A DNA stretch of 64,000 bases from Isoetes taiwanensis (GCA_021234155.1 JAJEKV010000333.1:248001-312000), one strand, 5' to 3'; positions 37,384 to 49,899 are shown, counted from the first letter of the stretch. The notes: generated from the sequence alone by a model not told the origin. Program-made: numbers and translations.

Positions 37384-38765
37384 CTAAGAGGTCGACTCTT
37401 GAACATCTTGCGCTTGTGTATCAAACTCAGGCTCTGGTCGGTGCTGCAGAAGTAATACACTAGGGTTAATTGATGAGGCAGCTGATGAAACTATCTCTGG
37501 AGGAACATTTGTAGCTAATGGCGCTGCAACCAGCAGACTCAAGTTCATCCAAGAGCCGATATCGTGGTCAAACACTGCAATGGCCAGATCACGATTTACC
37601 AGGATGATCTGCTCAAGGTTAGGGGCCAACTTCTTATGGCCGGCTGTGGTCGAAAGTGCCCTAAGTGCCCATATAGCCGCCTCTGCTTCAGGCGCAATCG
37701 CTTTGGCAAAGAAGAGGACTTGCCTGCTTGTAAAAGCCAACAAGAAGAATCGGGTAATATGGCATTTCAACCCCTCAACAGTCGGATGGGTCGCAGAAGC
37801 CAATTCAGATTCCAAGTTCTGGGGGAGTTCCTCTTCCTTAGCAAAATCCTTCTCCTCCTGAGCATACTGGCCTTCACCACATAGATCCTCCATAGTTGGG
37901 TCGTCTTCGATCTTGACTACGACATCGTTGATATTGGGAACATGTGGGGCCGTAGCGTGGAAAGCCGATTCAAAAATTGAGGACGGAGTACCCTGAATCA
38001 TTAACTGCCGTAACGATAACAGAGTGTTGATAGGCTCAACATCAAGAGGATGATAGTTGAGCAGTTGGTGTATCTCTGGCACATAGACGGGTCGAGAATA
38101 ATTTTGATCCTGACAATACTCGGTCGCTCATAAAGGAGATGAGCCGTCTTTTGCTTGCCCTTATTAGCGATATGCTGATATGCCCATTGAATATCACTCA
38201 GCAGCAAGTAATCTTGATCCCCAACCTTTATAGTAGGAAGCGAGCTTAAGCCGACAAGTGTTTGGCCCTTACTACGAGGTAAAGGCTTCTCTCGCGGGCC
38301 AATTTCTTCCATCTTACAAAGTCGGCATAGCTTATCTGCTCATCCTCCTCGTGATCCGGGGAAGTGGGGACTTGGCTCGCCCAAGGCCGCGGTCGGGCAC
38401 TGGCCAACATACCTATCCATGATAAGGGCAAGGGCAAACGGGCCTCAAAGTACAATTTCGTTAGAGCCGAGGTCAATAATGGGGCGTGCCTAGCACGCCC
38501 CGACAATGTCCCTAAGAATATCATTGTGCGGATACCATCCCCAAACATGCGCCATAAGATATCCCCGTGGAAACTCGAGAAACTCGGTTGGGGGTAGGAT
38601 TTCCTCATCATAAAACTCTAGAAAAAGGTTATAATGAGGATGTGCACGCATATTGTCGATAAGGTCGACTCTACACTGCAACATGGGGTCTAGAAGAGGG
38701 TATGGGACCTGGGGATCCCACTGCTCACCCCCCATGTACAATGCTAAATGCCCAGCGTAGTCCAT
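37384..38765 (-). CDS. Large protein with a C-terminal H2A-like histone fold (frameshifted)
   Basis: Starts MDYAGHLALYMGGEQWDPQV at 38765 and reaches a stop at 37384, about 460 codons across two or three frame changes. The N-terminal half (HPHYNLFLEFYDEEILPPTE, LYFEARLPLPLSWIGML) is unrecognised; the second phrase resembles FYEGARIPYPLF in the neighbouring H3-like gene. After an acidic linker (KIEDDPTMEDLCGEGQYAQEE) the last 110 residues look like H2A: FAKAIAPEAEAAIWALRAL (alpha-2), then ILVNRDLAIAVFDHDIGSW, matching the H2A pattern I-x-P-R-H-I-x-L-A-V-x-x-D-x-E-L, then ATNVPPEI in the position of the GGVxPxI docking segment. Identity to canonical H2A is low, so this is a pattern call, not proof. 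Confidence 0.45.
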
Positions 38766-39009
38766 TGCTGAAGGAGGAAAATAGGAGGAGGAAGAAAACG
38801 GAAGGAATAAGAAATGAACGAAAACCCTAAAGTAAATGTCACTTTTAAATTTCCGGGCACGTCGTTCGAGGCGCCATCTAATTATTATTATTATATTATT
38901 ATTATTATTATTTTTTTAATATACATATATAAAAGAAAGAAAATCACACTCTGAATAAGAAGTCAAAACATGATTCATATTAATATATCGGGTTACATAT
39001 ATACAAAAT
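38766..39009. other. Spacer between histone-fold genes with (ATT)n microsatellite
   Basis: About 240 bp. An (att)n run at about 38880-38912 is followed by a poly-T stretch and tatata-rich DNA. It would hold the 3' end of the H3-like gene and the promoter of the next. Confidence 0.6.
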
Positions 39010-40416
39010 GTTATTTTACATAGTCACGCCGCCACGGATCCGGGCGTATAGTCAAGGTCCTTTGTCATAATCGCCACTCGCTTAGCATGGATAGCACATA
39101 AATTGGCATCGCCAAAGAGGGCCACCAAATAGGCTTTCGCCGCCTCGAGTGCTAAAATTGCATAAGTCCGAATCGAGATCCGCCTTATACTCTTTTGAGC
39201 AATCTCTCGACCAAACGCTGAAAGGGAAGTTCGTGAGCAAGAATTCGTAGATTGATACTTCCTTATCTCCCTAAGTGCCACGGTGCCAGGTTTGTAACGA
39301 TGCTTCCTCTTAGGGGGGGTGGGCTCCGGAATAGTTTTCCCCCCACAGATTCGGATGCCGGGCCTTCCGATGATTTCGCCCGCGGCCGGGTTGTCCCCGC
39401 AGCAGCTTTGATGACACCACCCCAGCCTTGAGCTGATCCCCAGCATCGAAGCACCGACTTACGGGCCGTACTCTTTTCGCCTTCCGCGACATGAAAAGGA
39501 TCATTCGGAGGTGGGGGATCTTGACGGTTCCGCCTCCCGATCTTGTTTCCTAAGCCGCCCTTAATCCGCTTCTCGTTGTTTCCCGCTATACGCCCGCATT
39601 ATCTTGCATTCTTTTCGTGGCTTGCTCCTCGCTCCAATTTGCCGCGGCATGGAGGGTATCTTCACGAGGCTTACCAGCCTCCTTCACAAGTGGGCTACCT
39701 TCCGCTTGTGCCCGGCGTAGCCCGCCTCCGCCGCTTTTTCCCGCTATCCAACATCCGCTCAAGGCTTGAGCTCCAAGAAATACCGCGGGGATTGGCCTCA
39801 AGAGATGTTCCGCCTTCAACACTCACTGAACCGGTCGGTGAAAAATGGGGTGTTCCGCTTCCCAAATGATACGCATTGGTTTCCTCCTCATACGAAAAAG
39901 ATGGGATGGTGTAGGATCCACCATTAAAGAGACACATCCCATTTCCAAGGTAACGGTACCCTAGAGATTGCGCAGCAGGATCATCGGCTGCAAGCCATTG
40001 TAGGTCCGCTGCTTGTGCCATTTGAAGGATGTTATGGGCCTCGCATCTCAGATGGGCCGGCTTCAGCCCGCTCATCCCCTTCCGTGGACAAAACCGCAGG
40101 TAATGCCGACGCCATCTGCTTCCTCAATCACGGTGTAGGATTCCCGCATGGCGTTAAGCTTGTATACGAAGCGCTCATTATAACAGAAGAGCGGGTATGG
40201 TATCCTAGCCCCTTCATAAAAACGCTTCGCAAAGTGTTCCAACAACTCCTCGGTTTTGGCTTCTGCTTCGGCCGACGGGTTTGGGCGTGGCAAAAGTTCG
40301 GCCATCAGGGAAGCTATGGTGCATCTAGAATAGCGCGGGAACCGCTTGTACACCTGCTTGGCTTCCTCCATCCTTAATAGGTGGGCGCTGAGTGGGTGCT
40401 TGGGAGAGGAAGGCAA
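39010..40416 (-). CDS. Protein with C-terminal histone H3 fold and long N-terminal extension (frameshifted)
   Basis: The end is an unmistakable H3: RYKPGTVALREIRKYQ (alpha-N), a frame change, PFQRLVREIAQ split over two frames, AILALEAAKAYLVALF (alpha-2), LCAIHAKRVAIMTKDL (loop 2/alpha-3) and, in a shifted frame, an ARIRGG-like C-terminus. An H3-tail-like word, STARKS, lies at 39457-39480. It is not at the protein's start: its frame stays open upstream to about 39590 through NDPFHVAEGEK and a Lys/Arg-rich part, and further frames reach MPSSPKHPLSAHLLRMEEAK at 40416 (FAKRFYEGARIPYPLF, YEEETNAYHLGSG, GKKRRRRA). The total would be about 460 residues against 136 in canonical H3. Alpha-2 and loop 2 differ from H3.1/H3.3 at many sites. 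Loop 1 lacks the extension of most plant CENH3s. Frame breaks sit at CAG words or homopolymers. Confidence 0.75.
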
Positions 40417-40419
40417 GGG

Positions 40420-40687
40420 ATGAGGTTTGGCTATGGCGGAGGGAAGCTTCAGGTCCGGCGGCTATGGCGGCTAGGCGGAGCACAAGGGACCAACAAACGT
40501 CAAGGAAATAAAGGGAAAAATGTTTCCCTTAACTAAAATTTAAATTTTTGCCCTAAAATAATTTTTTTAAGAAAAAGTATGGAATCGCTTTAGAGCCGGG
40601 CGGCATGTCCTACCCCCGACCCCGCCACGCCCCGTGGAGTATCCGGTACCCTTACCGCTTAGGGTTAGGGTTTTTTTTTTTTTTTAA
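40420..40687. other. Upstream region of the H3-like gene; telomere-like word and poly-T
   Basis: Contains a perfect small palindrome (aagggaaa-aatg-tttccctt, about 40513-40532), a GC-rich block, then ttagggttaggg followed by about 15 T directly before the RT-locus repeat starts. Two TTAGGG units are too few to call telomeric DNA. Confidence 0.5.
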
Positions 40688-43089
40688 ATCTTAAAACACC
40701 TGTATAAGAGTAAAATAATAAGGTGGGCCTAAGGGAAGACCTCCATCAGCCAATGCATGTCTATATGCCAATGGTGATTGCAAGTTTTAAAATAACAATT
40801 GGTGTAACAAAAATTTAGGCTAATAGGCCATATCTAAATTGCTTCCTCCTCTAGTACTGCATCACCCGTACATAATGACTCTACGTAAGACCTATTCCTT
40901 GAGATTAAAAGATGAAACTTCATTTTTCTAAGCTAGACCTATTCCTTGAGGTTAAAAGATGAAACTTCATTTTTCTAAGCTGTATGCCTCCATTGGCATA
41001 CATTAGCTATAACTGACAGCCAGACCTCTAGACATGCAAAAGGTAAAGACACTTGGAAAATGAGATGATATAGTTGATTTAACTGTTGGGTCAATTGAAA
41101 ATAAAGGTCTACCTTGAGAAAATTCAATTGCTATAGTATGACAAACATGTTGGCTTTAAGCGCCTGGGGTTTAAACCCTTTGTGGAGCCAAATACCCTTT
41201 GCCAAGGCAGTAATGGAAATTTCGGCCAGTACAGGTATATTTACATGTTGAGAAATACTATGTGTTTTTTTTAGGTTTTTTCCTCAAGGTATACATGGCA
41301 TGAAAGCAGCAATAAATGGCATTAAACCTTAGAAACGGTTCTAAAAGCATTGAGGGTCCATTGTGTAGATACAATGGCAAAGAAATAAATACATAATTTG
41401 AAGGTGGAACATGGCTCAGCAATGGACTTGTGGCTTAGCAAAGGACTTGGTTACAATACAAGACCCTTAAATATGGTGGGCCTTACTTATATGTTTTATC
41501 AAAATGCAAGGTATTTAATTTTAAATAATAATGGACCATGGTTTGATTTTAGGTTAGAGCTTCCCTTTTTCCGCACTGCACATCGGGTCGATGGCTACAA
41601 AGAACCTAACATCGCTGGCAAGGCAGCATCTCCTACAAGAATCGAAAGATCTTAATCTCACGCTTGTGGGTCTTTATCAGCTCCAAATGCAAGGTAAGGA
41701 TATTCCATTCCTAGATCTGCGATTCCCCTTTTTTTAGTCAAAACCTAGTATACTGCTCCGGAACCGAACAGGAAATCCTATTGCAATATCAATTTAGCAC
41801 ATGTGGAAGATCCACAGGAATCTACAAGGATATGCATAGCTGTTAATGTATGAAAGCCATGGAATACTGGCGGGAATTTGATTCCGATGGCATTCCCTTC
41901 GCCTCGCACTCGATGAAGAAACATTAACTTAATTGATATTTGGTCGAGAACTAATTCTTGGGGATCACGGAGTTTAAAGAGGGAAGTGTTTTCAAAAAAA
42001 TGTATGTGGGAAACAAAAGAAGCAATAATGGAGGCAAGAATCTACACAATAGTGGAACTGGCAACAAAGACAATGAGGATGTGACTATTCCTGAGACACA
42101 GCAGTCTGATGGCTTTGCATCAGACCAAGACGAGATTCAGGTAGTTTTTAAAGGATGGTTTGAGTCCATAACATGTTGCAAAGGTCTAGCAAGGTTGAGC
42201 AGATTTAATGAAAGGGTAATAGTGCACCATATAACCTGCAAGTGCAATTTCTATCAGACGTAATATGACATTCAAGTTTACATTGCTTTAATTTCTATAC
42301 TTCCATTCTAGCAGATGTACTAACTTGGCAAAAGGTTACAAGGGCTGATCATCTATAAACCGAGAGGCTCCATTGTACCTTTTGGCCCTTCATGCATTAC
42401 CAAAATTTTGCTAATGTCATGATGTTTGGCTGCAGGTGTACTAGACCTCTCCCCGCCTTTGTCATTTTTTTTGCTTGCGCTTTGTGGATTTGCTAGGATA
42501 TGAATGGAGTCACAATTGGAAGACCGCTTTTGAAAAAAAACTCGAGGCAAGGCTGCATTTATGACAGTTTCTACATGACTCTTCTTGAATCTGCTTTACA
42601 AATGCACTGGTTGTATCTACCTTAGCTATAAAATGTTTTTGAAGTGGTCTTTTTTTCGATAAAAAAACTATGGGCAGTCTAGGTGGATCTATGGATTAAA
42701 GTACTTTATCATAACATATTTCTGAAGCTGCTAAAGCAATACTTTCACTTTTATCTATATTCTCAAGCTGGTTTTAAGTCTTGTTGAAATGTTGCTATGT
42801 ATGCATGCTTTCCTTTTTTAGGAAATGAAATAGTGAGCCAAAGGCTGTAGAATGTGCAAGGCATTGTACTCTGCCAGTTCAGTGTAGATGTGTAGTTCCA
42901 AATCTATGTACACATCATTTTATCTCGCATAAACCGCACATATTTCTTCCTTAGGCATAATCCATATTGATCTTCTTATTTGAACGTAGAAAGATACACT
43001 GCTAGAGATCCAGCTATCATCCTCCTTTTTATAAAAACGGGTCAGCTTATGGTATCAGTTTTACAAAAATGTGCCCCTTTCCTTTATCC
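40688..43089 (+). repeat. RT-locus duplication, copy A
   Basis: About 2.4 kb that matches 55498-63557 (after removing the copia insertion), beginning cttaaaacacctgtataa and ending gtgcccctttcctttatcc. Very high identity, including non-coding and intronic sequence. Both copies begin right after a poly-T run. It contains the 5' region, exon 1, exon 2 and part of intron 2 of the RT gene. Confidence 0.9.
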
Positions 43090-46000
43090 TTCCATTGAGC
43101 AAAATATAGGTCTGATAATGTAGCTATGAAATGAGGTAAAAGTGATAGATTCTGATTTAGATAAGCTCCACTTGTAAGTGTTGATGAATGGGATGCATTG
43201 ATAGTTTAGGTATCCCGATAAATATTAACCAATGGCCAAATTTTATCACATTGGCCCGATTTACGTACATTGCCGACCACAAATGGTGTAGGCTTAAATC
43301 TGCTATTTAAAAAGACCATGCTAGCTAAAGATAAGGAAATAAAAAGCTAATATGGGTTAAACTAAAAATGCTATAAACCAGAATCTAACATGTGGATATA
43401 AAACTTGACCAGTATAGTGCATGCTTGACATTGCATAGAAAATAAAGGATTTGAATCGTAGTACTTGCATGACATTTGTTTATTAGAAGGAAAATATGGA
43501 TTTGTGTGAAAATAGTCTGACGCGTATTTCAAACTGATTAAGGAAGAACCTACATTTGGTAGTAATAAATTTCCCCCCTTGTTTTAAAGAGCAAGAAATA
43601 GTTTAGACGGCTTTTTGATTGCATTTGTTTCTTGTGCTTGGCACCATTAATTTTCTAGACAAAAAGGAAGATTGAATTTATAAGACCATTGTATGCTATC
43701 TACATATGAAATTGGGGCTCGAGAGACTAAAGGATAATAAGCACCAGACTTTTACTTTGGTTAAAGTTTGGATTGATAATACAGTCTTGGGATTGACCAA
43801 GGCTGATGTTTAGCCTAGTATTCTAGGTTGGACTGAGTTTTTTTTAGACAGTTCAATTCCTTGGTATAACCAGGGTTGCTCATGTCCTTTAGTCTCTTCC
43901 CTTCTAAGTAGTACTAATAACATAAAAACTAAGTGGTACTCACCGTTTAATACATTTCAGGAGGATCAAAAATTTATTGACGAAGTGGATTTTGAGGTAG
44001 TCCCTCCCACATGGAATAGTGAGCTGATAACATGGGGTTATGCTGCAAGTAAAATGGAATGCCCCAATAGAGCAGTACAAACAATTCTGAGCTGCATCAA
44101 AAACCCTGAGGTTCATGAGTTAATACATGAAAAAGAGGCGCTTAGAAAACCTGGAGACTACTCTGCTGTCGCACATCTCGGGTGTAGTGAGTGGATTAAG
44201 GTACTGCCATACCTCAACAAAGCTAAGGGCAACGATATCAGCTTGATAATCAATAGTATGTATGAGTCTCTTCCTGAAAAAAATTATGAATGGACAATGG
44301 AGGAAGATAAAGCCAAAGCCCAATTCTTTGCTGGAGTTGCTGCTCTAAAGGCTGAAAATAATTTAACCGAGAATGGCAAGGAGGAAAATGCTATGCAATT
44401 TGTACAAGAAAGCAAGGAAGATGACCCCTTTGGTGATGCCCTTCTATCAGATCAGGATAAAGAGCTGATTAAAACAAATGCTGGAGCAATTGAATCCAAT
44501 GAGGAGGACTTCCAGTTTACTATGAACAACAGTTTGATTTTCCCTAGTGGAACGCCAAGGCATTTTATGCAACCAAGGCATCTGGCGCACAAAGAATTTT
44601 GGGGCACTAGCGCCTTTGAGCAAAGATGTCTGGATGATGCTTGGGGACATCACCCCTGCCCAATTGATTGCAGCTAAAAATGCAGCAGAAAAGATGGAAA
44701 AAATTGTCAAAAAGGACAGAATCAAGATTATGATAAACTGCAGATTCTTTGACAAAACGTGCAGCAAAGAGTCATTTATCTATAGCAGCCAAAAGAGTCA
44801 TATGGCTTACCCTACTGAAACACGTGATGACTTTTACCTCAAAAAAATTTGGAGGACTATGTGCCCTTACCTTAAGTGCGCATGTGAAAATCCTAGAGGC
44901 AACAAGGCAAACAAGGCAAAAGACAACATATGCAAGGAAAATATGACCTGGCTGGATCACGCCATATGGTATATGTTCAATAACCTTGACTCCCTTTACC
45001 CTAACATGTCTTGTGCTCTGCAAATGTATTCTTTCAGAAATATGTTGAAAACTTCCTTCAAGAAAAGCATCATGGCGTATCTATCTTATTTGGAGATCAG
45101 AAAGACTCTGATCGATATGACTGCATTACTGGCAGCAGATCCATGGGCAGATTTCATGATAAGTAAACCCAAAAACAAGATGAATGAAATATGCGAAAAG
45201 ACCATCAAGAGAGTCTCCTTTATGAAGACTCTAAAGGCATCCAGCAGCACCTATAGCAGAAGGACTAGAAACTCTAATGTCAGCATTGGGAGCAGCTCAA
45301 GAAAAGTGACTCAGCCACCTCGTATCATGGTGGCACCTAGCAAGAGTGACATCAAAGACACTGAAAGTGGGTATATGTTAGGCCTCAACACACCAGATCC
45401 TGCTGGACATTCAGTCATAAAAGATGCAGCAAGTACATGCAAAACAGGATATATTGGTCCCGGACAAACCCTCAACTTCTAAAAGGTATGCACATACTCA
45501 AAACTGCAATATGTTTTTCTCTATTTAAATGCTATATATGTTTTCCTCTATTTAAATGCTATAAAGCTAGGTAATTTGTGGAAAGAAAACCCAAAAATAT
45601 ACTAGAAAACAAAGAGGGCAAGTACCTCACCGGTCAATTTGACCATATAACGTCAAAATGCCATTCAAATGGCAAATACTCCAGGACCTATCGTTGGTTA
45701 ATACCAGTAGAGATGGTCACATAATTAGGGTGCTGATTTTTTTACAGATCAGAAAACACATTAGCAAGGACTGTCTTGGACGAGCGTACATAAGGTTTAG
45801 TGGAAAGAAAGATAAAAAGAAAATTATTCATAGCACATTCTTGTCCAAAATCCTAGACAAGATTTGTCTTCCCAAAATTATCAATGGAGCTATGATTGCA
45901 GTTCTTGGTGACATTGGCAAAAGGATGATGGATGATACCATGTTTAGCTGGAGGTATACCGAAAATCTGCGTGATATCTTCTACAAACCATTTCTGATTT

Positions 46001-47819
46001 TTGCCACAGACCGAGAGGTATGCTGTCCTTGCAAAAATCCATCGCTCAACAAATATCTTGACAAGGACTTTGCGCATATTTGCACGACAGAACTTAATCT
46101 AGTTCACAATACAACCTTGAGAGGTATGTTCAGGAAAGGCCTAAACCATATTCCTAATGTATCGCCGGATTTTGACTGCTTCAAAGGTGAAATAAACAAC
46201 TCATGTGATGCTTTATTTGAGGCACACAAGTTTACCTTTTATGATACACGATGATGATAGAAGCATCATCAAAAACAAAGTTATTGAGCGAAGCCTTATG
46301 GAAGTCAAACTAGCCCGCAAGAATGATATCACCACAAAGTTTGCCCCTCAATGACAACTCGCTATTAGTAATATTGATTGGCTTTGCTTAAACTTTTACA
46401 TTTTCGTATAGACAAGGCCTCCAATAATCCAAAGATTTATCCGCCCAGCCTTCATCAGAGGTAAGGTTCTCAAAAGATTAGGCAAAGAAGGACTTCCAAA
46501 TACAAGAGGAAAAATTTGAGAAAATCAAATGCAGGATTAAGGATCAAATACAAGACCTTATTGGTAGCACTGAATTTGAATTTGATAGCCTTCCATATTT
46601 GCTAGGCATATTCAAGGCTCACAAAAAAGATTTTAGGTGGATCACCAACGCCAAGATAGCAATGCTTTTACGAGAAATCTCCCATATTATCACAGCTGTC
46701 CTCAATAACATATTGAACATGTGGCCTGACGTCTCCAAAAAGCTTTGTGCAAAGATCTGCACACTTTTTCCTGGAAAAATTATCCCATGTTGGGTAGTTA
46801 ATTCAATCTATGGCGTGACTCTAAATCTGCCACCCAAAATTGATCAAGTTTTCATAGCAGATATCACTAGATGCTATGAAAACATACCACTACATGGCAA
46901 TAATGGAATTTGTCAAATCATGAGACATGTAGGTATGGCTGCGTGGGAGTATATGAAAGGGAAAAATTACCACCGTGAATTATACATTAAAAAAGACAAA
47001 GACAACACCTATTCAGCCAAGTGGTTTAAGTATGAGCCTCAATGAAAATGTTGGAGTAAAATGGACCTAAATAGGTTCACCGTTATAAATGACTGGTTGC
47101 TCACTAATTGTTTCATCCTTATGGGTAACTGTACATGGCAGCAAATATGTGGCATACCTATGGGTTTTTCATGTAGTCCGTGCTGGTGTAATCTGTATTT
47201 AGCTTGGTTTGAAATGTCTTTCATAAAAAACCTAGCAAGACAAGGAAGATTTGGAGAATTGAGGTATTCAAGTATACATTCCGCTACATGGATGATCTTC
47301 TTGCAGTCAACTGCCCTGTTATAAAGGAATTTCTTCAGTGCATAGAGGAGCCTGATTAATACTGTGCAAATATATGACATGCACTCTTTGGGAATTAAAG
47401 AGGAGACTATGTTCAAATACATGGATGATACTGCTAGATGTTTTGGATACAAGGCCAATTTCCTTAACATGACAATTGAGGTGATTGACAGAGAGATGGG
47501 TTTATATAGGACCTACAAATATGACAAAAGGGATAAATTACCCTTCAAGGTTCTAAAATACGTACATGCAGACAGCTGCCGTCCATATTTCCAAGCCAGA
47601 AACGTAATCCTTTCTCAAGTTATGCCATATTTATACATTAGCACATGCCCTATCTTGGCTGCAAAAGACATCATAAGCATCATCAACAAATTTGTAGAAA
47701 ATGACTTCGATAGCTACGGGCTTAAGAAGAAGGTGTTGCAGTACATACGAAACAATGATTTTCTGGGACTTAAATATGACATACAAGTACTTATACAAGT
47801 GATCAGCTCTCAATACTAA
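41591..47819 (+). pseudogene. Intron-containing Penelope-like reverse transcriptase gene
   Basis: Exon 1 (41591-41693) encodes MATKNLTSLARQHLLQESKD and ends at G/GTAAGG. Exon 2 (about 41840-42140) ends DQDEIQ at CAG/GTAGTT. Exon 3 starts after TTTCAG at 43961 in the same phase (EDQKFIDEVDFEVV). A long N-terminal region follows (43961-45482) with a frame change near 44600 and a stop at 45480. Another exon begins near 45748 after TTTTTTACAG. The RT domain reads DKASNNPK (motif 0, about 46412), IFKAHKKDFRWIT (about 46610), ADITRCYENIPL (motif A), GIPMGFSCSPCWCNLYLAWF (motif B), FRYMDDLLAVN (motif C, in another frame), then KLPFKVLKYVHADSCRPYF and SQVMPYLY (thumb side). This resembles Penelope/TERT-type RTs rather than LTR or LINE types. 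No GIY-YIG nuclease is visible. At least five frame breaks. Confidence 0.65.
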
Positions 47820-47999
47820 AAAGGTAATGGGTGTAAAATCGCTAGTGGGGTACAACTTTTGGCGAAGCGTTTAAGCATTTTAAGTGCTGAAACTCGCGGA
47901 CGTCGAAGCCCTTCACGCCCTTCTCCCTCCTTTTCCCTCGGGCTGAAAACTCAGACGTTGTTTCACCGTTGATGATGGAGGCATGGAGCGCTGATGATT

Positions 48000-49740
48000 T
48001 TCACAAAGATCGAGGTTCAGGTAATTCGGGGTGAAGCCCCACGAGGAAGAAGCTTGGTTGAAAAATAATGTCACGGATCGAGATTGGGATTCTCTTTGGA
48101 CAAAGAAGTTGAACAAGGGAAAGATAAAATGGCACCGCGGCAAAGGAGCATCTTCAAGAGAAGTTGGAAACACTCATAAAAAATCTACAAGAATTGTCAC
48201 AACAAAGAAGTAAGAAAGCAACCGCCCTTGCTTTTGGCGCTTGAAAATTGCACTAGATCAATACTTGCACCAAGAACACAAAGTAAACCGGGATGCATTT
48301 GTCGTGCGGCAATGCCAAAGATACCACAACAATAGACAAGTAAAAACAGAGGCGATGTTGTAGCACATGTTAGGAAAATCAAATGAAGGCAAAGCCAAAG
48401 GTGGCAAACGGATTAAATGATATAGTGCATATGATGAAAAACATAAAACCTTTAGAGAATGCAAAGATGTGAGATTGGAAAATCAGCTTTTACTTATCAC
48501 AAAGAACTGGAAGCAAAGAGGGAAGTGAGCTGAAAGGCAATGAGAAGGCCTCCAATTACGTAAAATGATGTTGGAAGAGGCCGAGAACAGCTTTAAGACA
48601 TGCCACAAATGATTTGGCTACAAAACAGAGGAGTTCAAGCTTAATCCAAACCGTGAGTTGGAGGCGTAAATTAAAGATTTGGAGCATCGTCCCGTGATGG
48701 AAACTTGGCACGTGAACAAGGTACAAAAAGCAATGAACCCTACATCCGTTAATGAGCAGTGTCAAATGTAAACTCAAACTTGAGGAGGAGTTAAAAGTTC
48801 TCAAGAAGAACAGACTTTCGCAATTCTACATAAACAATTTAGGAAGTCGAAAATGGATACTCCGCGAACATTTAGCATCTCTACTATTATACGAGATAAG
48901 TTGTTAGTGGAAGATCCATTTTATACATGTTCAAAGATGTGGTCCTGAATTCACTAAAGCTTAAAAGTTAAGTTTAGCATCGAATTGCCAACATGAGTAT
49001 CATATAGCTTGTTGTTCATTGTTGAGAGGAGGACAATGTATTCATGGTTGCCCCCGAAAGGTGCCGAGGGTGTATTTGACGAGCTAGGTTTTGGCCATGT
49101 TGCGTGTCCTTCAAATAGTACACCAAAAAGGATGTGTTAATCCATCCCAAGAATTGAGGTCTCACCCTTCGTGGTTCAAAGAAGGACAATGGTGCCATTT
49201 GAAGATGCACAACACCCGCAAAGTCCTATAGGAGTACAAATAATTGTGATCGATTTGAATGCAACAAAGCCAGAACCACCACCACCACCCAAGAAGCCGC
49301 CCAAGAAGCTATAGAAGAAGTCAGAAACAAAGCACAAAGCTTGTAAACACAAAGACCAGCTTGGAAAAAGAAACAGCACCGGGATTGTACACAATCAAGC
49401 ACCTAAGGAAGTTGAGGGAGTAATTCCATCTCGATGAGGGCAACTTGGGTGAATATTTGCTAAAAGGAAAGGGCGTAAGAACAAAGAGGGGTAAGTCGGA
49501 GGATAGCAAAGAAGTTGTTCAGCTACAAGAAAGAGAACAAGAAGTAGCTATGCAAAAGATGCAGAAGCGGGCCTCAATCATGACACCACACCTATCAATG
49601 TGTGTTCAAGAAAATGCGTAATCGTGCCCTCGTGTTTCGTGAGCCCGATGTTCAACAAGTGATTGCCGCCCTTAACAATGGGTCACAGGGTATTGCCGGG
49701 CAAGCCCGTAAATAAACAATGAATATTATTGATTTTCTTT
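48000..49740 (+). pseudogene. Degraded coding region in the transposon's left half
   Basis: Plus-strand fragments rich in Lys, Glu and Asp (LWTKKLNKGKIKWHRGKGAS near 48090; EPPPPPKKPPKK near 49275; TIKHLRKLREEFHLDEGNLG in one broken frame near 49400). They may be N-terminal exons of the phosphatase-like region that follows. No family recognised. Confidence 0.25.
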
Positions 49741-49899
49741 TGTTGCATTCATCGTAGGGATTACCATTGAATCGTTAGGTCGAGAATCCTCGCCGCTGAT
49801 ACGTAAAGGTTTCCACATTCAACCCATTTTTCATTTTCATCTTCATCTATTTATTCATGTAGTAATTCCCTCGCTGTGTAGGTATTCGTGATGTTCCAA

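Noticed and set aside
39010-39320. Calling the H3-like domain CENH3 outright
   Set aside because: It lacks the longer loop 1 seen in most plant CENH3s and the frame is broken in the diagnostic region, so only 'divergent H3 fold' is supported.
39543-40377. Plus-strand frames of 108 and 120 codons
   Set aside because: They lie opposite the H3-like gene in GC-rich DNA, and the minus strand carries the recognisable protein.
40658-40683. Telomere repeat at ttagggttaggg
   Set aside because: Only two units followed by poly-T. Short telobox-like words are common in plant DNA, and nothing else suggests a chromosome end.
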